This document shows positions 20,434 through 29,091 of a DNA stretch of 64,000 bases, piece by piece. The DNA is from Maribacter sp. 1_MG-2023 (GTDB lineage: Bacteria; Bacteroidota; Bacteroidia; Flavobacteriales; Flavobacteriaceae), in contig NZ_JAUOPN010000007.1 of assembly GCF_030547005.1 (NCBI RefSeq), forward strand, positions 62,001 through 126,000, given 5' to 3'. Each line of letters opens with the position of its first letter. Position 1 is the first letter of the stretch. Both the position numbers and the translations under genes were made by a program. Below the pieces are notes generated by a model. The model made no database searches. It worked only from the letters and a program-made list of their open reading frames with translations, and had not been told where the DNA came from.

Positions 20434-21441
20434 ATGGACTTATCATTTTCTTTTATCATTCCTGTATACAATAGACCCAGCGAAATTAAAGAATTGTTGG
20501 ACAGTCTACGTTTACAAACCTATGACAAAACTTTTGAGGTGGTTATCGTCGAAGACGGCTCTACCATTTCATCTGAAGAAGTCATAGGTGAGTATGTAGA
20601 CTCTTTGGCAATATCATATTATAAGAAACCTAATTCTGGTCCTGGTGATTCTCGTAATTACGGAATGTCTAGGGCAAAGGGAAATTACTTTATAATCTTA
20701 GACTCTGATTGTATTTTACCACCACAGTACCTTGTGGAAGCAGAAAAAAGTTTACAAGAAGATTATGTGCATTGCTATGGTGGTCCAGATGCGGCACATG
20801 AATCTTTTTCTACCGTTCAAAAAGCAATTAATTATGCAATGACCTCTTTTCTGACCACAGGAGGAATTCGTGGAGGAAAAAAAGCGGTAGATAAATTTCA
20901 ACCCAGAAGCTTTAATATGGGTATTTCGAAAGAAGCTTTTGAAAACGTTGGCGGCTACGGAAATATTCACCCCGGTGAAGATCCAGATCTAACCATACGC
21001 ATTTGGAATAAAGGGTATAGAACTAAATTGATCTCAGAAGCATTTGTGTATCATAAAAGGCGAATAGACTGGAACAAATTTTATATTCAGGTAAATAAAT
21101 TTGGTATGGTACGCCCTATATTAAATAAGTGGCATCCGGAGACCAAGAAGATTACCTATTGGTTTCCAACTGTATTCTGTTTAGGACTTGTGGTTTCATT
21201 ATTATTAGCATTAATAGGTTTCAAAATTCCGTGGTTTATATATTCAACATACTTTTTAGTTTTGTTTATAGATGCGCTTTTGAAAACTCGTAATTTAAAA
21301 GTAGCCTTTCTATCTTTAGTGGCAACTGTGATACAATTTTTTGGATATGGGTATGGATTTTTTAAATCAACCCTGTATATTAATGCCTCAGATAAGAAGC
21401 CAGAGGAAATTTTTCCGAAATTATTTTTTAGAGTGAACTGA
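20434..21441 (+). CDS. Family 2 glycosyltransferase, membrane-associated
   Basis: A 335-residue GT-A fold enzyme: IIPVYNRPSEIKELLDSL opens the nucleotide-sugar domain, VVIVEDGS and FIILDSDCILP (DxD-like metal site) follow, and the catalytic region includes PGEDPDLTIRIWNKGYRTKL. Two hydrophobic helices near the C-terminus (about 250-295) anchor it to the membrane. Acceptor and sugar are unknown; cell-surface glycan or glycolipid synthesis is the usual role. Its TGA overlaps the next ATG by one base, so it is coupled to the YbbR-like gene and coaE. Confidence 0.92.
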   Translation: MDLSFSFIIPVYNRPSEIKELLDSLRLQTYDKTFEVVIVEDGSTISSEEVIGEYVDSLAISYYKKPNSGPGDSRNYGMSRAKGNYFIILDSDCILPPQYLVEAEKSLQEDYVHCYGGPDAAHESFSTVQKAINYAMTSFLTTGGIRGGKKAVDKFQPRSFNMGISKEAFENVGGYGNIHPGEDPDLTIRIWNKGYRTKLISEAFVYHKRRIDWNKFYIQVNKFGMVRPILNKWHPETKKITYWFPTVFCLGLVVSLLLALIGFKIPWFIYSTYFLVLFIDALLKTRNLKVAFLSLVATVIQFFGYGYGFFKSTLYINASDKKPEEIFPKLFFRVN

Positions 21442-22406
21442 TGGAACGTTTAATAGAGTGGGTAAAAACAGGACTAAAGAAAAGAAAGGTAAAAGTCTTT
21501 CTTGTGTTCTTGTTATGTGCGTCACTCGCTTGGCTAATTAATAAATTATCGCTTACCTATACTAATAACACTACTTTTCAAGTAGAATATATTAATATAC
21601 CTGAAGAATTCTTATTGGCGAATACTCCTAAAGATGAAATTCAAGTACGGTTACAAGCTGCTGGATTCCAGTTTTTAGGATATGAACTGAAACCCAAGCA
21701 TATTCAACTAGATGTTAGTAAGGTGATGCATAAAGATGGTAGTTATTATCTAACGTCTGACCAAATTAGAATTCAATTAGAATCGCAACTTAACAATTAT
21801 AGCACACTGACCGATTTTGATAGCGATGCAATATATTTCGATTTCACATCTTTAGAGACTAAGAAAGTGCCGGTAAAGGTATTAATGGAAATGACTTTTG
21901 CTACTAATCATATTATTGAAGGTGATATTAAGGTTGAACCAGATTCTATTCAAATATCAGGGCCTAAAAGCCAAATAGATACTATAAATCAAATAAGAAC
22001 TGAATTGTTTAAATCAGAAAATGTAAATAGCTCATTTTCAAATGAAATTACTTTACAATTACCAAAGCAGTTAAATGGAACTACATTTTCTAAACAAACA
22101 GTAAAGGTCTTTGGTAAGGTGGTCAAATTTTCTGAACAGGTTATTAAAGTACCTGTTCATGTCATTAATCTACCTGAAAATATAAAGGTTCGTACTTTTC
22201 CAGAAATTGTTGAAGTTCGTTGTCAAGGTACTTTAGAGCATCTGAAACAATTGGAGGCAGAAGATTTTTCAGTAGAAGCAGATTATGCTAAGGTGTCGAA
22301 AGAAACAGAAAATAGATTGTCTGTGAAATTGGAGAAATACCCAAGAACGCTAAATAATGTTGTAATGAGTACAAATGAAGTCGAATTCATACTTCGAAGA
22401 GAATGA
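21441..22406 (+). CDS. YbbR/CdaR-like domain protein
   Basis: A 321-residue protein with a single N-terminal membrane helix (VFLVFLLCASLAWLINKL, about 19-36) and an extracytoplasmic region of repeated all-beta YbbR modules. Repeated VEVRCQ and VKVLMEM type strands are visible, including VPVKVLMEM, IKVPVHVINLPENIKV and VEVRCQGTLE. In Firmicutes YbbR (CdaR) regulates the c-di-AMP cyclase CdaA; no cyclase gene is here, so the function in this organism is open. It overlaps coaE by four bases. Confidence 0.85.
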   Translation: MERLIEWVKTGLKKRKVKVFLVFLLCASLAWLINKLSLTYTNNTTFQVEYINIPEEFLLANTPKDEIQVRLQAAGFQFLGYELKPKHIQLDVSKVMHKDGSYYLTSDQIRIQLESQLNNYSTLTDFDSDAIYFDFTSLETKKVPVKVLMEMTFATNHIIEGDIKVEPDSIQISGPKSQIDTINQIRTELFKSENVNSSFSNEITLQLPKQLNGTTFSKQTVKVFGKVVKFSEQVIKVPVHVINLPENIKVRTFPEIVEVRCQGTLEHLKQLEAEDFSVEADYAKVSKETENRLSVKLEKYPRTLNNVVMSTNEVEFILRRE

Positions 22407-22987
22407 TAATAATTGGTCTTACAGGAGGAATAGGAAGTGGTAAATCTACTGTTGCTACTATGTTCAAAGAACTAGGTGTTCCGGTTTACGACTCAGACCA
22501 TCGTGCTAAGTATTTAATGAATACTTCTGTCATTATTAATAAAAAATTAGTGCAGCTGTTGGGAGATGAAGCTTATGAGAAAGGTAAGCTGAACAGACCT
22601 TATATTGCAGATAAAGTATTTAATGATTCAGAGTTATTGGCAGAACTCAATAATATAGTACATCCGGTAGTAAGGCAAGATTTTATAGATTGGGCAAATG
22701 AGCAAGACTCATGTTATGTAATTCAAGAAACAGCATTGTTATTTGAGAACAAATCGCAAGAATTATACGATGACGTAATTTTGGTAACAGCGCCAAAAGA
22801 AATACGCATTGAGCGAGTATTGAGTAGAGATAATAGTACAAGAGAGCAAGTTGAAGCTCGTATGAATAATCAACTTGAAGATAAAATTAAATTAGAATTA
22901 GCCAATTTTATTATCGAAAATATCGACTTAGAAAGAACTAGAGAAAAAGTTCTTCAAGTTCACGCATCTATCCTTACTGACTGTTAG
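22403..22987 (+). CDS. coaE: Dephospho-CoA kinase CoaE
   Basis: Phosphorylates dephospho-CoA at the 3' hydroxyl, the last step of CoA synthesis. At 194 residues it is the normal size. The P-loop is GLTGGIGSGKST at the N-terminus, VYDSDHRAK holds the catalytic Asp, and NNIVHPVVRQDF with QETALLFE forms the CoA domain. ATG 22403 overlaps the YbbR stop (ATGA). coaBC lies about 6 kb upstream on the same strand, but the two CoA genes are not in one operon. Confidence 0.96.
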   Translation: MIIIGLTGGIGSGKSTVATMFKELGVPVYDSDHRAKYLMNTSVIINKKLVQLLGDEAYEKGKLNRPYIADKVFNDSELLAELNNIVHPVVRQDFIDWANEQDSCYVIQETALLFENKSQELYDDVILVTAPKEIRIERVLSRDNSTREQVEARMNNQLEDKIKLELANFIIENIDLERTREKVLQVHASILTDC

Positions 22988-23070
22988 TAATTTAGCAATT
23001 TTAACATTTTTGTTAAGGTTAGGTTAAACGTACTATCCTCTAACTGTTAAATCTTTAATTTTAACACCCA

Positions 23071-24654
23071 ATGAACAAAAAGTTATTTGTGCTCTTAGTG
23101 GTTTTAATGAGCCTTTCACTTATTGGTCTGATTTTCGTTCAAAGTTTCTGGATTAGTAAATCCATAGATAGTGGAGAAGAGCAATTCTCTAGCAGTGTTT
23201 CTGAAGCATTGAACAGTGTCACCAATAAAATTACCGAAAGAGAATCTAAAAACTACTTCGACAGGTATTTACATGCAAAGGATAGTGCAGGTGGAGAGCT
23301 TAAAGGTACTCAGCTTACTAATTTTTTCTTTATTGATAGAGATGTCAATTCTAATGAAATATTGTTGTATGAACACGGTATTTTAGAAGAAGATTACGGA
23401 ATCTCGTCTACGTTCTTTGATAATAGTGATGGTGCAGATACTACCATCATTAAAAGTTATACCAGTAAACGTACAACTTCAATTTTTAGAGAAGATATTG
23501 ACTTAGAGGGCAATACACCACGTTTAAATCCTATTCAAAGATTTGAAAAAATCGGAGGACTTAATAAAATGGAGAAGGCTGCCATGGAAGATGTTTTTAT
23601 GGTTTATGCCAAGCGTGTTCCTATTCATAAGCGTGTTTCTAAACAAGAAATTGAGTTGCTTTTACAACGAGAGTTAGAGAATAGAGGAGTTGATATAGCA
23701 TTTGAATATGGAGTGTATAGCAATGGTTTACCGACCAAAGTGAAATCATCTAAATTTAAATATGCAGAAGCGAATATCTATAGATCGCCCATGTTCGTAG
23801 ATTATGAAGGAGTTTCAAATTTCGATTTGTTAATTTCCTTTCCTAAGAAAAAGCGATTCTTGGTGAAATCTATTTTAGGTCTCGCAATGCTTTCGCTATT
23901 GTTTACCATAATAATAGTGGTGGCTTATGCAGGGGCAATTTATCAGTTAATTCGTCAAAAGCAGATATCTGAAATAAAAACAGATTTCATAAATAATATG
24001 ACGCATGAGTTCAAAACTCCGATTGCGACCATAAATCTTGCTGTTGAGGCGATTAGAAATCCGAAGATAATTAATGATCAAGAAAAGGTCTTAAGATATC
24101 TACAGATGATTCGCGATGAGAATAAAAGAATGCATGCTCAAGTAGAAAATGTATTACGAATATCTAAGTTGGAAAAAAATCAACTTGATATTAGTAAGGA
24201 TAGGGTCAATGTTCACGACATAATAGAAGATGCTATCACTCATGTACAATTAATAGTTGATGATAGGGGGGGATATATTCATACACATTTAGATGCTGAG
24301 CGTTGTGAAGTTTTAGCAAATGAAATGCATTTTACCAATGTAATCGTCAATATGTTAGATAATGCGATTAAGTATTCTGAAGAGGCACCTAAAATAGATG
24401 TGTTTACAGAGAGAGCTAAAAATTATATTATTATTAAAGTACAAGATCAAGGTGCTGGTATGAGTAAAGGTGTGGTTAAGAAAGTATTTGAAAAATTCTA
24501 TCGAGAGCATACAGGAGATATACATAACGTAAAAGGACATGGATTAGGATTGTCTTACGTAAAAAAAATAGTAGAAGACCACCAAGGCGAAGTTTATGCC
24601 GAAAGTGAAAAAGGAAAAGGAAGTACATTTTACATAAAACTGCCGTTAATATAA
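23071..24654 (+). CDS. Sensor histidine kinase, RprX-like
   Basis: A 527-residue inner-membrane kinase. Two membrane helices (about 5-27 and 266-291) flank a periplasmic sensor of about 240 residues with no recognised fold. The HisKA H-box is NNMTHEFKTPIATI with H312, and the ATPase domain has NMLDNAIKYSE (N box), DQGAGMS (G1) and GHGLGLSYVKKIV (G2). The paired response regulator starts 6 bases downstream. In Bacteroidota this pair corresponds to RprX/RprY, reported to respond to envelope or redox stress; the exact stimulus is not known here. The upstream 83-base leader is A/T-rich with no perfect -7 box. Confidence 0.93.
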   Translation: MNKKLFVLLVVLMSLSLIGLIFVQSFWISKSIDSGEEQFSSSVSEALNSVTNKITERESKNYFDRYLHAKDSAGGELKGTQLTNFFFIDRDVNSNEILLYEHGILEEDYGISSTFFDNSDGADTTIIKSYTSKRTTSIFREDIDLEGNTPRLNPIQRFEKIGGLNKMEKAAMEDVFMVYAKRVPIHKRVSKQEIELLLQRELENRGVDIAFEYGVYSNGLPTKVKSSKFKYAEANIYRSPMFVDYEGVSNFDLLISFPKKKRFLVKSILGLAMLSLLFTIIIVVAYAGAIYQLIRQKQISEIKTDFINNMTHEFKTPIATINLAVEAIRNPKIINDQEKVLRYLQMIRDENKRMHAQVENVLRISKLEKNQLDISKDRVNVHDIIEDAITHVQLIVDDRGGYIHTHLDAERCEVLANEMHFTNVIVNMLDNAIKYSEEAPKIDVFTERAKNYIIIKVQDQGAGMSKGVVKKVFEKFYREHTGDIHNVKGHGLGLSYVKKIVEDHQGEVYAESEKGKGSTFYIKLPLI

Positions 24655-24660
24655 AAATAT

Positions 24661-25374
24661 ATGGAAACAATAAACAAGAAAATACTTTTAGTAGAGGATG
24701 ACCCGAATTTTGGGATTGTATTGAAGGATTATTTGTCAATGAATGACTTCGATGTCGTTTTGGCGAAGAATGGAATGGAAGGTTTTGAGAAGTTCAAAAA
24801 AGATAATTATGATATCTGTATTTTAGATGTTATGATGCCTTACAAGGACGGTTTCACATTAGCGAAAGAAATACGTGAGAAGAATGAGAATGTTCCAATT
24901 GTTTTTTTGACGGCAAAAACAATGAAGGAAGATGTTCTTAAAGGATATAAAGCTGGTGCAGATGATTATTTGAACAAGCCTTTTGATTCTGAAGTATTAC
25001 TGATGAAATTAAAAGCAATTCTTCAAAGAAAAGCTTCTAATGGATTAGCTGATAGCAAGAAATTCGAATTTACAATAGGTGGTTTCCACTTAAATTCTAA
25101 ATTGAGATTCTTGAAATATAAAGATACCGAGGCAATTAAGCTTTCTCCTAAAGAGAATGAATTGTTACGTCTATTGGCTTTGCATGAAAATGATTTAATG
25201 CCAAGAGAATTAGCTTTAACTAAAATATGGAGAGATGATAACTACTTTACGTCTCGTAGTATGGATGTTTACATTGCTAAATTGCGTAAGTATCTTAAAG
25301 TTGATGATACGGTAGAAATATTGAATATTCACGGTGAAGGTTTCCGTTTGGTGGTAAAGACCGAAGGAGAATAA
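24661..25374 (+). CDS. OmpR-type response regulator, RprY-like
   Basis: A 237-residue DNA-binding regulator, partner of the kinase just upstream. The receiver has D13/D14, the phospho-acceptor D56 in ILDVMMP, T84 and K106 in LNKPFD. The C-terminal winged helix begins at about 135 (KLSPKENELLRLLA, then SMDVYIAKLRKYLK as recognition helix). All catalytic positions are intact, so phosphorylation control is expected. A bidirectional terminator follows 20 bases after the stop. Confidence 0.94.
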   Translation: METINKKILLVEDDPNFGIVLKDYLSMNDFDVVLAKNGMEGFEKFKKDNYDICILDVMMPYKDGFTLAKEIREKNENVPIVFLTAKTMKEDVLKGYKAGADDYLNKPFDSEVLLMKLKAILQRKASNGLADSKKFEFTIGGFHLNSKLRFLKYKDTEAIKLSPKENELLRLLALHENDLMPRELALTKIWRDDNYFTSRSMDVYIAKLRKYLKVDDTVEILNIHGEGFRLVVKTEGE

Positions 25375-25394
25375 TTTTCAACTAGAACAAGTAT

Positions 25395-25423
25395 AAAAAA
25401 GCATCCTATTAGGATGCTTTTTT
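25395..25423. terminator. Bidirectional Rho-independent terminator
   Basis: Arms AAAAAAGCATCCT (25395-25407) and AGGATGCTTTTTT (25411-25423) around ATT form a perfect 13-bp stem with A and T tracts on both sides. It lies between the response regulator and the convergent gluconokinase gene and serves both. Confidence 0.9.
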
Positions 25424-25427
25424 GTTT

Positions 25428-25916
25428 TTATAACTTTTCGATAATATCATTTACAATGTTTTCGGGCGATTGATCTATTGAAACTGTAAGAGCATCTAAG
25501 GGAGTTTCAAGGTCATCGAATTGAGATTGTAAAAGTCCCGAAGGCATGTAATGGTTCTTTCGTTCGTTCAATCGAGTGTTTATAAGCTCAAAACTACCTT
25601 CTAAATATACAAATTGATGATTGTTCTCTAGGTTTTTGCCTAGTTTGGTTCTATACTTTTGTTTTAGGGAAGAGCATACAATTACTGCTCCAGTAGATAA
25701 ATTCTCGATACCAACTTCGTTGAGTTTCTCTAACCAGCCCTGTCGATCATCATCGTTTAATGGGTGACCTTCTTTCATTTTTTTTACGTTCGCTTCTGGA
25801 TGAAAACTATCGCCGTCAAAAAAAGGGAATTGTAATTTGTCAGCGAGTAGCTTACCAATAGTAGATTTTCCACTACCTGAAACACCCATTAAGAATAAGA
25901 TTTGTTTTTTAACCAT
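25428..25916 (-). CDS. Gluconokinase, GntK type
   Basis: ATP-dependent gluconate kinase of 162 residues. Walker A is MGVSGSGKSTIGKLLA, DGDSFHPEANVKKM holds the gluconate/ATP site, and GHPLNDDDRQGWL is the family signature. No gluconate transporter or Entner-Doudoroff genes are next to it. It overlaps miaA by 8 bases and is the distal gene of a transcript that also includes a potassium channel, so its expression is tied to unrelated functions. Confidence 0.92.
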   Translation of the reverse strand: MVKKQILFLMGVSGSGKSTIGKLLADKLQFPFFDGDSFHPEANVKKMKEGHPLNDDDRQGWLEKLNEVGIENLSTGAVIVCSSLKQKYRTKLGKNLENNHQFVYLEGSFELINTRLNERKNHYMPSGLLQSQFDDLETPLDALTVSIDQSPENIVNDIIEKL

Positions 25917-26829
25917 TTTTTAAATTTACAATATCATTATCAATTTCAGGTAATAGTGTTTTAGGGTCGTAATCGTATTCAACCCACTGAGTATCTTTAT
26001 TTCTTAAAAACCATGTCAATTGTCTTTTTGCAAATCTTCTGGTATTTTTCTTAATCTCAGATAAAGCGAAATCTAAAGTCCATTCACCGTCAAAATACTT
26101 AAAAAGCTCTTTGTACCCAACCGTTTGCAAGGCGTTTTGCTCTTTGTACGGTAACAAGCCTTTTGCCTCTTCTAAGAGTCCGGCTTCGATCATTAAGTCT
26201 ACACGTTTATTAATGCGCTCATATATTAACGGGCGTTCAGCTTTCAATCCGACAGATAAAACTTTAAATTCTCTATCTGCTTTTGGTTTGTTTAAAAACG
26301 AAGAATAGGGGCTGCCACTACCAATAGCAACTTCTAATGCCCTAATAACCCTTTGAGGATTATAGATGTCTACCTTTTCAAAATATATAGGATCTAGTTG
26401 CTTAAGTTTCTTTTGTAGTGGTCTTATACCATCTTCAGCTAGTTCTAAATTTAACTTTTCACGAATAGATGGATCTATTGTAGGGAAGGTGTTTAAGCCA
26501 TCAGTAATGGCATTTACATAAAGTCCGCTACCACCAACCATAATTACTACATCATGTATTTTAAAAAGGTCGGATAGTTTTTGAATAGCTTCCCTTTCAA
26601 AATTACCAACGGTGTATTCTTCTGTAATGCTTTTGTGTTGTATAAAATGATGATTAGCTTGTTCTAGTTCTTCTAAACTAGGTACAGCAGTACCAATATT
26701 CATTTCTTTGAAAAACTGTCTAGAATCAGCTGATATAATTTCTGTTTTATAATGCTGGGCTAAAAGTATTGCCAATTTGGTCTTACCAATGGCTGTAGGC
26801 CCTACTACTGATATAAGTATTTTATTCAT
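25909..26829 (-). CDS. miaA: tRNA dimethylallyltransferase MiaA
   Basis: Transfers a dimethylallyl group to A37 of tRNAs reading UNN codons. It has 306 residues. The P-loop is VVGPTAIGKTKLA, the DSRQ motif is DSRQFFKEMNIGTA, and the second half has GGSGLYVNAITDGL plus the tRNA-contact segment RRFAKRQLTWFLR. It overlaps gluconokinase downstream and the channel gene upstream by 8 bases each, so the three are one translationally coupled unit. Confidence 0.96.
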   Translation of the reverse strand: MNKILISVVGPTAIGKTKLAILLAQHYKTEIISADSRQFFKEMNIGTAVPSLEELEQANHHFIQHKSITEEYTVGNFEREAIQKLSDLFKIHDVVIMVGGSGLYVNAITDGLNTFPTIDPSIREKLNLELAEDGIRPLQKKLKQLDPIYFEKVDIYNPQRVIRALEVAIGSGSPYSSFLNKPKADREFKVLSVGLKAERPLIYERINKRVDLMIEAGLLEEAKGLLPYKEQNALQTVGYKELFKYFDGEWTLDFALSEIKKNTRRFAKRQLTWFLRNKDTQWVEYDYDPKTLLPEIDNDIVNLKNG

Positions 26830-27682
26830 TTAATATTGATCCGCAATTATAACAATGGGTGGCATCATCTCTATGACCTTCTTTGCTACATGTTGGACAG
26901 GATTGTGTGTTTATATGAACATAGCTGCCAGAATCCTTCAAGTTAGAAGTGTCTTCTCTGCTTTGTTTTGAAAATTCAGCCGTAACCATACCTGTCGGTA
27001 CAGCGATTATGCCGTAACCTAAGAGCATAATAATTGTGGCAATTGCTTGTCCTTGTGGGGTAATTGGTGCAATATCGCCATAACCTACGGTGGTAAGTGT
27101 AACGATGGTCCAGTAGATACTTGTGGGTATACTTGTGAAACCGGCTTCATCACCTTCTATTAAGTACATGAGTGTTCCCATCATCACCGATGCAATAAGC
27201 ACTGCAAATAGAAAAACGGTAATTTTTGCTCTACTGGCCTTTAAAGCTCTTTTTAATTGCGAGGCTTCCCCAAGAAAACGAGCAAGTTTTAAAATACGAA
27301 ATACACGTAATAATCTAAATGCTCGAACGGCTAAAAGGACTTGAGATCCTGCAAAAATATAAGATATATATAACGGAATAGTAGATAAGAAATCTATGAT
27401 TCCGTAAAAGCTAAATATATAATGACTTGGCTTTTTGATAGAGATAATACGAGCAATATATTCAATTGTAAAGAAGATGGTTACTATCCATTCCAGTACA
27501 AAAAGAATTTCATGATATTCGGCATCAATAGCTTTAACACTTTCGAGCATGATAAGAATAACACTGAAAATGATAATAACGAAAAGAATAATATCGAACA
27601 GTTTACCCATAGGAGTATCTGCTTCATAAATTATTTCATGAATTTTACGTTTCCAGGGTGATAGTTTTTCGTCTTCCTTCAA
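26822..27682 (-). CDS. Voltage-gated potassium channel-like ion transporter with C-terminal zinc ribbon
   Basis: A 286-residue six-helix channel. The S4-like voltage sensor is RAFRLLRVFRILKLARFL, with Arg at every third position. The pore filter is TLTTVGYGDIAP, and S5/S6 flank it. The first 20 residues and the region after about 235 are cytoplasmic. The tail carries two CxxC pairs (CPTC and CYNC, about 20 residues apart), a small zinc-ribbon-like module not needed for conduction. Probably K+-selective from TVGYGD. The start lies 1 base past the previous stop. Confidence 0.92.
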   Translation of the reverse strand: MKEDEKLSPWKRKIHEIIYEADTPMGKLFDIILFVIIIFSVILIMLESVKAIDAEYHEILFVLEWIVTIFFTIEYIARIISIKKPSHYIFSFYGIIDFLSTIPLYISYIFAGSQVLLAVRAFRLLRVFRILKLARFLGEASQLKRALKASRAKITVFLFAVLIASVMMGTLMYLIEGDEAGFTSIPTSIYWTIVTLTTVGYGDIAPITPQGQAIATIIMLLGYGIIAVPTGMVTAEFSKQSREDTSNLKDSGSYVHINTQSCPTCSKEGHRDDATHCYNCGSILNE

Positions 27683-27683
27683 A

Positions 27684-29051
27684 CTAATCGTTTATTTCTA
27701 CTATTTTAAGTACTCTCTTCTTTCTTAAATAAGATTCAATAAGATAATTAGCATCGCGAGTACCGTTCATAGGGGTGATTATGCTTTCTAAGATATGAAT
27801 ATTATTGATTTGATAGTTGAGATCATAGAATCCAAATCCGACTAAAGAACCATTTCTGATTAAAATAGCACTTTGTTCCCCAATTTCTCGACCTTTATCT
27901 ACCACTACAACATTCTTACCGTTAATGTTGTTTTTAGTAGTTGCAGCAATAACACGTTTATTGTATTCCGCTACATCTTCCTTGTTTATACATGCACCTT
28001 TACAATTACCTTCGTCATAACCAGAGCAATTAATACGAGCTTCGCTAATGCCGTTTAATTTCTCACATAGCTCAAACTCTTTCGTAATTTTATATAAATA
28101 ATTCTTAGCACTAAATATTCCGTTAAAAAGTCCTAGAGGCTCTTTACATTCTCTATAAGGTTTAATTTCTAACGAGAAATAGCCATTTTCATTAACACTT
28201 TTGCAAATAGCGTGACTATACATTCTTTTTTTAGGAATGGTACTGTATTTAGGTCTAAGCTTTAATAGCTCTTCGTGTTCCTTTAAAATGGCAACTAGTT
28301 CATTACCTGTAAGTTCAAAAGTAACTTTTTTAGTGTCTTTGGTTAGCTTTCTAGATTTATCGTTGGTTTTGGTGAAGATTTGATTGACCCTCTTTTTGAT
28401 ATCACTCGATTTACTAAGGTGAATAATATCACCATCTTTATTATGCATATAAAAGACACCCGTTTTATTGGGTAGGTCTCTTACGATATCTAATTGTTTT
28501 TCAGAGAGCTCACCTTGGGTTTCTTTTCTAATAGTGTCTTTAATGATAATTTTTTCAGAGTCTTTGGCAAGTAATAGTTTAAAAAGTTTTATTGTTGCCA
28601 AGGCATCACCATTAGCCCTATGACGATCACTTACAGGTATGCCCAAAGATCTAACCAACTTGCCTAAACTATATGATTCAGCATCAGGTAATAATAATTT
28701 AGATAGATCTACGGTACAAAGGGTTTTACGTTCAAAATTATACCCTAAACGTCTAAATTCGGTTCTTAGAATTCTATAATCGAACTGGGCATTATGGGCA
28801 ACGATTACGGTGTCTTCCGTAATCTCAATAATACGTTTGGCAACCTCATAAAATTTAGGTGCCGTTTTAAGCATCTTACTATTGATGCCCGTTAGTTTAA
28901 CCACAAATGGTTGTATATCCCTTTCAGGATTTACCAAGCTTATGAATTTGTCAACTACTTTTTGTCCATCAAATTTGTGAATAGCAATTTCGGTGATTCC
29001 CTCTTCATTAAATTTTCCTCCAGTAGTTTCAATATCTAAAATTGCGTACAT
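27684..29051 (-). CDS. DnaQ-family 3'-5' exonuclease fused to a GIY-YIG domain
   Basis: A 455-residue fusion. Residues 1-165 are a DEDDh exonuclease: DIETTGG (D6, E8), VAHNAQFDYR (D91), and HRANGDA (H144, D149). Residues about 196-265 align with the GIY-YIG domain of UvrC, but the canonical YIG-K segment reads IIHLSKSSDIKKR, so Tyr is His at 211 and Gly is Ser at 213, while K214 and R221 are kept. Four cysteines at 329, 342, 350 and 354 copy the C-x7-C-x3-C end of UvrC's iron-sulfur motif. Fusions of this layout act in DNA repair in other bacteria. It is the first gene after a 40-base gap in a reverse block. Confidence 0.88.
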   Translation of the reverse strand: MYAILDIETTGGKFNEEGITEIAIHKFDGQKVVDKFISLVNPERDIQPFVVKLTGINSKMLKTAPKFYEVAKRIIEITEDTVIVAHNAQFDYRILRTEFRRLGYNFERKTLCTVDLSKLLLPDAESYSLGKLVRSLGIPVSDRHRANGDALATIKLFKLLLAKDSEKIIIKDTIRKETQGELSEKQLDIVRDLPNKTGVFYMHNKDGDIIHLSKSSDIKKRVNQIFTKTNDKSRKLTKDTKKVTFELTGNELVAILKEHEELLKLRPKYSTIPKKRMYSHAICKSVNENGYFSLEIKPYRECKEPLGLFNGIFSAKNYLYKITKEFELCEKLNGISEARINCSGYDEGNCKGACINKEDVAEYNKRVIAATTKNNINGKNVVVVDKGREIGEQSAILIRNGSLVGFGFYDLNYQINNIHILESIITPMNGTRDANYLIESYLRKKRVLKIVEIND

Positions 29052-29091
29052 GTATTATATTATAATTTGTGGGGTAGTAATGTTTTAGATA

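Noticed and set aside
22995-23030. TAACA/TGTTA hairpin after coaE as terminator
   Set aside because: The stem is only five A/T-rich pairs without a following T tract.
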